This document shows positions 1-4,272 of a stretch of DNA of 6,975 nucleotides, in pieces; positions within the stretch are counted from its first letter, which is position 1, and every line of letters starts with the position of its first letter. The stretch comes from Pseudorhodobacter sp. (lineage in GTDB: Bacteria > Pseudomonadota > Alphaproteobacteria > Rhodobacterales > Rhodobacteraceae). The position numbers and the translations under genes were made by a program. The DNA lies in assembly GCA_014378345.1 (NCBI GenBank), contig JACMNW010000295.1:1-6975 (forward strand), written 5' to 3'. The notes under the pieces were generated by a model. It was given only the letters and a program-made list of their open reading frames with translations, searched no databases and was not told where the DNA came from.

Positions 1-271
1 CCGCCACAAACGCGGCCAGATCAAGCCCCATCCCCTCAGCCTCCAACGCCCGCAACGCCGCAATTGATGTCGCCATCAACGCAGGCTGGGCGTTCTGCGT
101 CAGGGTCAACTCCTCAATCGTGCCCTCCCATATCAGCGAGGACAGCGGTTCGCCCAAGGCATCGTCCACCTCATCAAATACCGCCCGCGCGGCGGGGTAA
201 GCTTCGGTTAGTGCCCGCCCCATACCGATGGTCTGGGCACCTTGGCCCGGAAATACAAATGCGCGGCTCAT
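1..271 (-). CDS. fabD: Malonyl-CoA:ACP transacylase, N-terminal part (cut by left edge)
   Basis: FabD moves the malonyl group from CoA to acyl carrier protein, supplying the extender unit for type II fatty-acid synthesis in the cytoplasm. The minus strand from ATG at 271 reads without a stop for 90 codons to the left edge. It begins MSRAFVFPGQGAQTIGMG, carrying the family's GQGAQ oxyanion-hole motif at residues 9-13, and continues with typical FabD segments such as the LTQNAQPALMATSIAAL stretch near residues 56-72. The window stops just before the expected GHSLGE motif with the catalytic serine, so that residue cannot be checked; a full protein would be about 310 residues. The start is supported by a G-rich ribosome binding site (GGGGGGAA on the minus strand) a few bases upstream. 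It is transcribed away from the rpsF cluster. Family assignment is very secure. Confidence 0.95.
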   Translation of the reverse strand, partial: MSRAFVFPGQGAQTIGMGRALTEAYPAARAVFDEVDDALGEPLSSLIWEGTIEELTLTQNAQPALMATSIAALRALEAEGMGLDLAAFVA

Positions 272-351
272 GGTTCCCCCCGTTTATGACACCCTCCGCA
301 ATAGCGCGCGGGCGTGCCCCGCGCAATCACCCCTTCCACTGGTCCGCGCGC

Positions 352-380
352 GGGGTTGGGCGGGGGGTTGGGCGCGGGGG
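352..380 (+). other. G-quadruplex-like tract upstream of fabD
   Basis: Five runs of three to six guanines (352-355, 358-360, 362-367, 370-372, 376-380) are separated by loops of 2, 1, 2 and 3 bases. This satisfies the usual G3+ N1-7 quadruplex rule. It sits about 80-110 bases upstream of the fabD start. The G-rich strand is the plus strand, so a fabD transcript starting further upstream would carry the C-rich complement. The sequence match is direct; folding and function are inference. Confidence 0.5.
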
Positions 381-429
381 CCAATCAAGCCCCCAAGACC
401 AAGTGGCGCACCCGCAAAACGGGTCTGCA

Positions 430-458
430 TTGCATGCCTGCACGACGCCGATTAGGAT
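430..458 (+). promoter_or_regulatory. Possible sigma-70 promoter for the decayed gene
   Basis: TTGCAT (430-435) and TAGGAT (453-458) are separated by exactly 17 bases, and the ATG of the decayed gene lies 40 bases past the -10 box. Each hexamer matches four of six consensus bases. If real, the transcript would begin near 465. This is a pattern match only, and the gene it would serve is broken. Confidence 0.3.
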
Positions 459-464
459 ACGAAC

Positions 465-492
465 ATTATAGCAACATTGGTCTGAACGGAAA
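465..492 (-). promoter_or_regulatory. Possible fabD promoter with perfect TATAAT
   Basis: On the minus strand a perfect TATAAT (470-465) follows TTTCCG (492-487) after a 16-base spacer. The -35 match is poor but the -10 is exact, which is uncommon in this GC-rich DNA. A transcript from here would carry a leader of about 185 bases before the fabD ATG at 271. It overlaps the proposed plus-strand promoter, so the two would compete if both are used. Inference from sequence only. Confidence 0.3.
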
Positions 493-498
493 GATCAG

Positions 499-983
499 AT
501 GCACAACGTCCTTGACCCGCAGTATATCTACCGCACCAAAGACGCCGCCCTCGGCCCGGCCATTCGTTCCGGCGCGGCCTGATGAAATAGTACCCCTTGA
601 TGAGCCCGCCAACCGCATCACCACAGAAACACGCGCGCTTGCCCGCGCCGCCCTGTACTATTTCGGAACAAACCCGACCGTTGATCCCGCAGGCTTTGCT
701 ATTCTGCACAATGCAGCCCCCCTTTGCCTTCCTGCTGATCGCCACATGGCGCGGCAATAACGAACTTTGGCAATCCGTCCAATACATCGGCGCGCCCCTG
801 ACCGCCTTTGCCCCCTAACCTCCCGCCTAGCCTGCACCTGCATTCCTGCGCCCCACCTTTCGCGTGTGGGAACTGGGCATCGCAGCACACGAGGGGCAAA
901 CTTTGCAACGCTATCCTACCTCTGCCCGCACCGCCGCCAGCTTCGAGCAAGGGCAATCAGACGTCTTCCACGGCACAGTCTAG
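499..983 (+). pseudogene. Decayed gene of unknown function, two frameshifts and two stops
   Basis: A protein of about 160 residues can be followed through three frames. It opens at ATG 499 (with GGAAAG five bases upstream) as MHNVLDPQYIYRTKDAALG and stops at TGA 580. The next frame, from about 581, gives DEPANRITTETRALARAALY and then FGTNPTVDPAGFAILH, up to a run of six C at 717-722. The third frame continues FLLIATWRGNNELWQSVQYI, meets TAA at 816 and TAG at 828, and resumes as RPTFRVWELGIAAHEGQ to a final TAG at 981. Each segment has ordinary soluble-protein composition, while the frames beside it turn into Pro/Arg/Cys-rich noise, which is why I read this as one broken gene. I do not recognise the family. 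The two in-frame stops make a simple sequencing error at the C-run an inadequate explanation for all lesions. Confidence 0.7.
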
Positions 984-1000
984 CAGCGCACCCTCAACTT

Positions 1001-1074
1001 TCATTTTGGCAAAAATATCCTCGGGGGTGAGGCGCGCCAGCGACGAGGGGGCAGAAGGCCCCCTGTTTTCTTTC
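1001..1074 (+). repeat. Roseobacter-type intergenic element with terminator hairpin
   Basis: The element begins with an AT-rich lead (TTTTGGCAAAAATATCC, 1004-1020), passes through GGGGGTGAGGCGCG and ends in the hairpin at 1047-1063. From memory, near-identical elements of this layout occur many times downstream of genes in Rhodobacteraceae. There is only one copy in this window, so its repeated nature cannot be shown here. It lies 17 bases after the final stop of the decayed gene, the position expected for a gene-end element. Confidence 0.45.
1047..1073 (+). terminator. Intrinsic terminator after the decayed gene
   Basis: GGGGGC (1047-1052) pairs with GCCCCC (1058-1063) around the five-base loop AGAAG and is followed by TGTTTTCTTT. 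The T-rich tail is on the plus strand, so it would stop transcripts coming from the decayed gene and insulate the ribosomal protein operon. Confidence 0.65.
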
Positions 1075-1175
1075 AGAAAACGATCCCTACCATCCCAAAA
1101 TCAGATTAACAAAAAATCCATATTGCCTATATTTCAATCCCTTACTGCCCATACCACGGATGTGACCTGCCCCCC

Positions 1176-1204
1176 TTGCACAATTCCCCAACCCATCGTA
1201 TCAC
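1176..1204 (+). promoter_or_regulatory. Candidate promoter of the rpsF-rpsR-rplI operon
   Basis: TTGCAC (1176-1181) and TATCAC (1199-1204) are spaced by 17 bases. Transcription would begin near 1211 and give a leader of about 98 bases that contains the hairpin at 1248-1276. It is the best-spaced sigma-70-like pair I found between the terminator at 1063 and rpsF. Pattern match only. Confidence 0.4.
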
Positions 1205-1247
1205 CCCACATCCCGCCGCACCCCTTCAAACCGGTGCAGTCTCTCGT

Positions 1248-1276
1248 GATCGATCCGCGGCGGGATCCGTTCGATC
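1248..1276 (+). promoter_or_regulatory. Candidate S6:S18-binding leader hairpin of rpsF
   Basis: GATCGA (1248-1253) pairs perfectly with TCGATC (1271-1276). Inside it, TCC (1254-1256) pairs with GGA (1263-1265) around the loop GCGGCG, leaving TCCGT (1266-1270) as a bulge on the 3' side with CCG unpaired. Known autoregulatory rpsF leaders bind the S6:S18 complex through a CCG trinucleotide in a bulge between two helices, so the match in architecture and position (32 bases before the rpsF ATG) is suggestive. A competing fold pairs GATCC (1252-1256) with GGATC (1263-1267) and would bury part of the CCG. The structure is seen by eye; the regulatory role is inferred from the family. Confidence 0.45.
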
Positions 1277-1308
1277 TATGAAATGCACATCACAGAACTG
1301 GAGTTTGC

Positions 1309-1779
1309 ATGCCCCTATATGAGCATGTTTTTATCGCGCGTCAGGACTTGTCCAATACGCAAGCCGAAGGCCTTATCGAACATTTCTCGACCGTCCTCGC
1401 GGACAACGGCGGCAAAGTCGTAGAACACGAATACTGGGGCGTCAAAACGATGGCCTACAAGATCAACAAAAACCGCAAGGGCCACTTTGCCTTTCTGAAA
1501 ACCGACGCGCCTTCAGCCGCGGTTCAGGAAATGGAACGCCTGATGCGTTTGCATGATGATGTGATGCGTATCCTGACCATAAAGGTCGATGCACATGTCG
1601 AAGGGCCGTCGGTCCAGATGCAGAAACGCGATGACCGCGAACGTGGCGATCGTCCGGATTCGGGTTTTGGTGGCGAACGCCGCGAACGCCCCTCGTTCGG
1701 TGACCGGCCAGATCGCGGCGGCGACCGTGGCGACCGTGGTGGTGACCGCGGCGGCTTCGGTGGCGCACCGCGTCGTTGA
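1309..1779 (+). CDS. rpsF: 30S ribosomal protein bS6 with long Gly/Arg/Asp tail
   Basis: bS6 binds the central domain of 16S rRNA as a heterodimer with bS18 on the small-subunit platform. Residues 1-95 are the conserved fold, recognisable from MPLYEHVFIARQDLS at the start, EYWGVKTMAYKINKNRKGH at 41-59 and the segment DDVMRILTIKVD at 83-94. Residues from about 103 to 156 form a tail of Arg, Asp, Gly and Glu with repeated GDRGG-like units, probably disordered. With 156 residues it is longer than the roughly 135 of E. coli bS6. The ATG at 1309 is preceded by GGAG at 1300-1303. It leads an operon with rpsR 23 bases downstream, and the leader hairpin at 1248-1276 may give feedback control by S6:S18. 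No priB-like gene lies between rpsF and rpsR, as expected for alphaproteobacteria. Confidence 0.97.
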   Translation: MPLYEHVFIARQDLSNTQAEGLIEHFSTVLADNGGKVVEHEYWGVKTMAYKINKNRKGHFAFLKTDAPSAAVQEMERLMRLHDDVMRILTIKVDAHVEGPSVQMQKRDDRERGDRPDSGFGGERRERPSFGDRPDRGGDRGDRGGDRGGFGGAPRR

Positions 1780-1802
1780 TCAGATAGGAAAGGACCAGCC
1801 AA

Positions 1803-2030
1803 ATGGCAAACAAACCGTTTTTCCGCCGCCGCAAAGTCTGCCCCTTCTCGGGCGACAATGCTCCGGCAATCGACTACAAAGACACCCGCACCCTTCAGCG
1901 CTACATATCCGAGCGTGGCAAGATCGTGCCGTCCCGTATTACCGCAGTCTCGGCCAAAAAGCAGCGTGAACTGGCAACCGCCATCAAACGTGCCCGCTTT
2001 CTTGCCCTGCTGCCCTATGCCGTGAAATAA
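1803..2030 (+). CDS. rpsR: 30S ribosomal protein bS18
   Basis: bS18 is the small basic partner of bS6 on the platform of the 30S subunit. The 75-residue protein begins MANKPFFRRRKVCPFSG, the standard N-terminus of the family, and contains YKDTRTLQRYISERGKI in the middle and the closing segment ATAIKRARFLALLPY. Length and motifs are normal. It has a single cysteine (residue 13), so it is not a zinc-binding CXXC form. The ATG at 1803 has AAGGA at 1790-1794 with eight bases of spacing. It lies between rpsF and rplI in the same orientation; the 23- and 11-base gaps indicate one transcript, and translation of the operon may be held back when excess S6:S18 binds the rpsF leader. Confidence 0.98.
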   Translation: MANKPFFRRRKVCPFSGDNAPAIDYKDTRTLQRYISERGKIVPSRITAVSAKKQRELATAIKRARFLALLPYAVK

Positions 2031-2041
2031 GGGGAACAACC

Positions 2042-2626
2042 ATGCAAGTGATCCTCCTTCAACGCGTAGCCAAACTTGGCCAAATGGGCGATGTCGTCAA
2101 AGTTAAAGACGGCTACGGTCGCAACTTCCTGCTGCCGCAAGGCAAGGCTCTGCGCGCAAGCGCCTCCAACATCGCCTCGTTCTCAGCCAAGAAAGTGCAA
2201 CTTGAAGCCACCAACCTGGAAACCCGGACCGAGGCTCAGGCCTTTGCCGATACCCTGAATGGTCAGGCTTTCGTCGTGATCCGGTCCGCATCGGATTCGG
2301 GCGCGCTTTACGGTTCCGTTACCACGCGCGACGCGGCCGATGCTGCAACTGCTGGTGGTTTCACCGTTGACCGAAACCAAGTTGTGCTGGACCGTCCTAT
2401 CAAGGATCTTGGTCTGCATTCCGTGACCGTGGTTCTGCACCCCGAAGTATCGGCCAAAATCACCATGAACGTTGCGCGTTCGCCTGAAGAAGCCGAACTT
2501 CAAGCCGCTGGCAAATCCATCCAGGAATTGGCAGCCGAAGCCGAAGCTGAAGCTGAATTTGATATGGCTGAACTCTTTGACGAAATGGGCGCCGCCCAAG
2601 AAGGCGCCGACCTCGGCCGCGACTGA
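2042..2626 (+). CDS. rplI: 50S ribosomal protein bL9 with acidic C-terminal extension
   Basis: bL9 is an elongated protein at the base of the L1 stalk of the 50S subunit that helps maintain reading frame. The N-terminal rRNA-binding domain (about residues 1-50) is clear from MQVILLQRVAKLGQMGDVV and GYGRNFLLPQGKA (24-36). A connecting helix follows, and the C-terminal domain covers roughly 76-148 with GALYGSVTTRDAA and the segment HPEVSAKITMNV. Residues 150-194 are an extra tail dominated by Ala and Glu (AAEAEAEAEFDMAELFDE), so the protein has 194 residues against about 149 in E. coli. The ATG at 2042 follows AAGGGGA at 2029-2035, which overlaps the rpsR stop and suggests coupled translation. 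A strong terminator starts 14 bases after the stop. Confidence 0.97.
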   Translation: MQVILLQRVAKLGQMGDVVKVKDGYGRNFLLPQGKALRASASNIASFSAKKVQLEATNLETRTEAQAFADTLNGQAFVVIRSASDSGALYGSVTTRDAADAATAGGFTVDRNQVVLDRPIKDLGLHSVTVVLHPEVSAKITMNVARSPEEAELQAAGKSIQELAAEAEAEAEFDMAELFDEMGAAQEGADLGRD

Positions 2627-2640
2627 TCTATCATCAAACA

Positions 2641-2678
2641 AATAAAACCGCGCGAGGGCAACCTCGCGCGGTTTTATT
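2641..2678 (+). terminator. Strong intrinsic terminator of the rpsF-rpsR-rplI operon
   Basis: A perfect 17-bp stem is formed by 2641-2657 and 2662-2678 around the loop GCAA. The GC-rich core CCGCGCGAGG is flanked by AATAAAA on the left and TTTTATT on the right, and the T-rich run continues to TTATTATTT. The A-tract before the stem makes it capable of acting on either strand, but the gene context says it serves rplI. Confidence 0.92.
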
Positions 2679-2694
2679 ATTTGCGCGCAGACTT

Positions 2695-2709
2695 CGACAT
2701 GTCATGTCG
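2695..2709. promoter_or_regulatory. 15-base palindrome, possible operator of the transporter gene
   Basis: CGACATG (2695-2701) and CATGTCG (2703-2709) are perfect inverted copies around one central T. The site lies 44 bases upstream of the transporter ATG at 2754 and 16 bases after the terminator stem, where an operator or activator site would be expected. No regulator gene is adjacent. The symmetry is direct; the role is inference. Confidence 0.35.
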
Positions 2710-2753
2710 GTTTCCACCAAGCGCAGCGCAGTCCTTCGCGTCTAGCCTGCGGC

Positions 2754-3707
2754 ATGATCAGCACCGCCCCCCCGATACCCATGTCACGCAACTCCGCAGG
2801 CATCCTTTTCCTGATCGCCGGTATCGCAGTCTTTGCAGTACAAGACCTGATCCTGAAACTGCTCAGCGGTACCTATCCGCTACATCAGGCCATGGTCATG
2901 CGCAGTCTTACGGCCGTTCCATTCCTGCTCATCTTGGTCAAACTCAACGGCGGACTATCAACCCTTATCACCCCCGGATTGCCCCGGATGATCGGGCGGG
3001 GAATTACTATGTTCACCGCCTACACCTCTTACTATCTGGCCCTTGCTGCCCTACCGTTGGCCACCACAGTTGCCCTCTATTTCGCGGCCCCTCTGTTCAT
3101 TACCCTGCTATCCGTGCTGATCCTGAATGAAAAAGTCAGTATCCTACGCTGGCTGGCCGTGGGCACGGGCTTTGCAGGCGTCATCATCATGGTCCGCCCG
3201 GGCAGTGACCTGTTTGATTGGGCCGCCCCATTGGCCGTGGTTTCCGGCCTGACCTACGGCGTGTCAATGGTGTCCGCCCGCCGCATGGGCAGCCATGAGA
3301 CTGCCGCCGCGCTCGCCTTTTGGGGCAATGCCGTATTCCTCGTTTGCGCACTAATTCTTTCTGCTATTTTCGGCAGTGGCGAATTCGCAGGCGCTGGCCA
3401 CAAAAGCGTGGCTTTTATGACGCGGGGCTGGGTGTGGCCTACCGGGTTCGATACCTTGTTAATGATGGCTTGCGGGGTGATCGCAGCTGCCGGCCTAACC
3501 CTGCTTACCCAAGCCTACCGGATTGCCCAATCCAACGTCGTGGCCCCCTTTGAATACACCGCCTTAATCTGGGGCGTGCTTTATGGCTGGGTTTTCTGGT
3601 CGGATTGGCCAGACGCTACGGGTTGGATCGGCATCGCGATCATCGTTGGTGCAGGGTTATTCGTCATTTGGCTTGAAAGGGTGGAAGCCTACACGTCGCG
3701 GCAGTAA
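2754..3707 (+). CDS. EamA/DMT-superfamily permease, ten predicted membrane segments
   Basis: This is an inner-membrane carrier of the drug/metabolite transporter superfamily, built from two EamA repeats (about residues 13-148 and 155-308). The substrate cannot be told from sequence; relatives export metabolites, amino acids or drugs. Evidence includes the hydrophobic segments, ALAALPLATTVALYFAAPLF at 97-116 followed by NEKVSILRWLAVGTGFAGV in the first repeat, and TQAYRIAQSNVVAPFEYTAL at 252-271 in the second. The length of 317 is slightly above the usual 290-310. Two starts are possible: ATG 2754 and ATG 2781 (MSRNSAGILFLIAG). Neither has a good ribosome binding site; the second places the N-terminus closer to the first helix. 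A run of seven C at 2767-2773 lies between them. The gene stands alone behind the rplI terminator. Confidence 0.9.
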   Translation: MISTAPPIPMSRNSAGILFLIAGIAVFAVQDLILKLLSGTYPLHQAMVMRSLTAVPFLLILVKLNGGLSTLITPGLPRMIGRGITMFTAYTSYYLALAALPLATTVALYFAAPLFITLLSVLILNEKVSILRWLAVGTGFAGVIIMVRPGSDLFDWAAPLAVVSGLTYGVSMVSARRMGSHETAAALAFWGNAVFLVCALILSAIFGSGEFAGAGHKSVAFMTRGWVWPTGFDTLLMMACGVIAAAGLTLLTQAYRIAQSNVVAPFEYTALIWGVLYGWVFWSDWPDATGWIGIAIIVGAGLFVIWLERVEAYTSRQ

Positions 3708-3722
3708 CCATCGTTCCACTTT

Positions 3723-3741
3723 GCAATGCGACATTGCTTTT
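3723..3741 (+). terminator. Weak intrinsic terminator after the transporter
   Basis: GCAATG (3723-3728) pairs with CATTGC (3732-3737) around the three-base loop CGA and is followed by TTTT. The stem is short (6 bp) but the position, 16 bases after the transporter stop, fits. It could also be an accidental dyad. Confidence 0.4.
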
Positions 3742-3864
3742 CGAACCCAACCTTTGCTTTTGCGTCCGCTGCACCGACGGTCTGCAGCATTTGAACGGAG
3801 GCCCTAATTTTGCCTGATAAGCCCGCGATACCGTCGGGCAATTGCTATTGATGGACGGCCATTC

Positions 3865-4194
3865 ATGCTGTTGAAACTTGTCCTTTCGTTAGTCTCTTTT
3901 GCTGCACTTCGGTTCGTTATGTATTCCCATAATCCCGACCTCGTCGAATTGCGCGCACAGCTTTATGTGATCTTGCTCGAACGTGTGGCATCTAACAAAG
4001 CAGCCCCGGCTCCCGATCAAACAAATCTGGAAAAGCTCCATGCGCGCGTTGCCGCAGAGGCAAACCCATGTGGACAGGTCGTCTGTCCGGATGAAGGCCC
4101 AACGGCAAATCAGATCAGATCAAATCTTGCAGCCACACCAGACAAACCAAGCAATTTTAATCCAAAATTTGTGTCGGTGACGCCTAAAAACTGA
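3865..4194 (+). CDS. Small predicted membrane-anchored or exported protein, unknown function
   Basis: I do not recognise this 109-residue protein. Residues 1-20 (MLLKLVLSLVSFAALRFVMY) are hydrophobic with one early lysine, fitting a signal peptide or signal anchor without an obvious cleavage site. Residues 23-63 look helical and charged (ELRAQLYVILLERV, then NLEKLHARVAAEA). Two cysteines five apart (CGQVVC, residues 69-74) could form a disulfide if the domain is periplasmic. The last 35 residues are Pro/Asn/Lys-rich and probably unstructured. The ATG at 3865 lacks a strong ribosome binding site, though GGACGG lies nearby. The gene converges with tig, whose terminator begins 27 bases past its stop. 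The amino-acid composition looks like a real protein, but coding status rests on that alone. Confidence 0.6.
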   Translation: MLLKLVLSLVSFAALRFVMYSHNPDLVELRAQLYVILLERVASNKAAPAPDQTNLEKLHARVAAEANPCGQVVCPDEGPTANQIRSNLAATPDKPSNFNPKFVSVTPKN

Positions 4195-4221
4195 TCCAAT
4201 TGCTGAATAGTTTATGACAAA

Positions 4222-4247
4222 GGCCGCATTTGTTTCCAAATGCGGCC
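4222..4247 (-). terminator. Intrinsic terminator of tig
   Basis: GGCCGCATTTG (4222-4232) pairs perfectly over 11 bp with CAAATGCGGCC (4237-4247) around the loop TTTC. Reading on the minus strand, the hairpin begins 25 bases after the tig stop and is followed by TTTGTCATAAA, a modest T-tail. On the plus strand the sequence after the stem (CAAAACC) has no T-run, so the structure is assigned to tig. Confidence 0.75.
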
Positions 4248-4272
4248 CAAAACCTACCCAGTGGGAAAGGCT

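Larger units (their letters stand above)
272..498. other. Upstream region between fabD and the decayed gene; no intact gene
   Basis: This 227-base stretch separates two divergent genes and shows no coding sequence I would accept in any frame. It is very GC-rich near fabD and becomes AT-richer around 450-498. It contains a 7-bp hairpin (306-312 with 318-324), a G-rich tract with five G-runs (352-380), a GGGGGC/GCCCCC inverted repeat (376-381 with 389-394) and possible promoter elements facing in both directions (430-492). Open frames crossing it on the plus strand are low-complexity Pro/Arg/Gly translations of the GC-rich DNA. Confidence 0.6.
984..1308. other. Intergenic region before rpsF: repeat, promoter and leader
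   Basis: This 325-base stretch has no credible gene. Its first part (1001-1074) is a GC-rich repeat-like element ending in a hairpin terminator. The middle (about 1075-1175) is comparatively AT-rich and shows nothing I can name. The last part holds a candidate promoter (1176-1204) and a structured leader (1248-1276) for rpsF-rpsR-rplI. An open frame across 808-1281 is a non-coding shadow. Confidence 0.6.

Noticed and set aside
306..324. Seven-bp GC hairpin upstream of fabD as an attenuator
   Set aside because: Pure G/C dyads are common in this composition, there is no T-tail and no leader peptide, so a function is not supported.
376..394. GGGGGC/GCCCCC hairpin as a terminator
   Set aside because: Neither side is followed by a T-run (AAGACC on the plus strand, GCGCCC on the minus strand), so it does not look like an intrinsic terminator.
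314..760. Plus-strand open frame of 148 residues treated as a complete gene
   Set aside because: Only its central part (about 581-715) is protein-like; the first third translates the G-rich tract and the end is out of frame with the decayed gene's continuation.
808..1281. Plus-strand open frame of 157 residues
   Set aside because: It is Pro/Ser-rich, runs in the wrong frame over the decayed gene and then through the repeat, terminator and rpsF leader.
1524..2039. Minus-strand open frame of 171 residues opposite rpsF and rpsR
   Set aside because: Shadow of two certain ribosomal protein genes; its Pro/Arg/Ser repeats are the antisense of the bS6 tail.
2183..2641. Minus-strand open frame of 152 residues opposite rplI
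   Set aside because: Antisense shadow of rplI with no recognisable domain.
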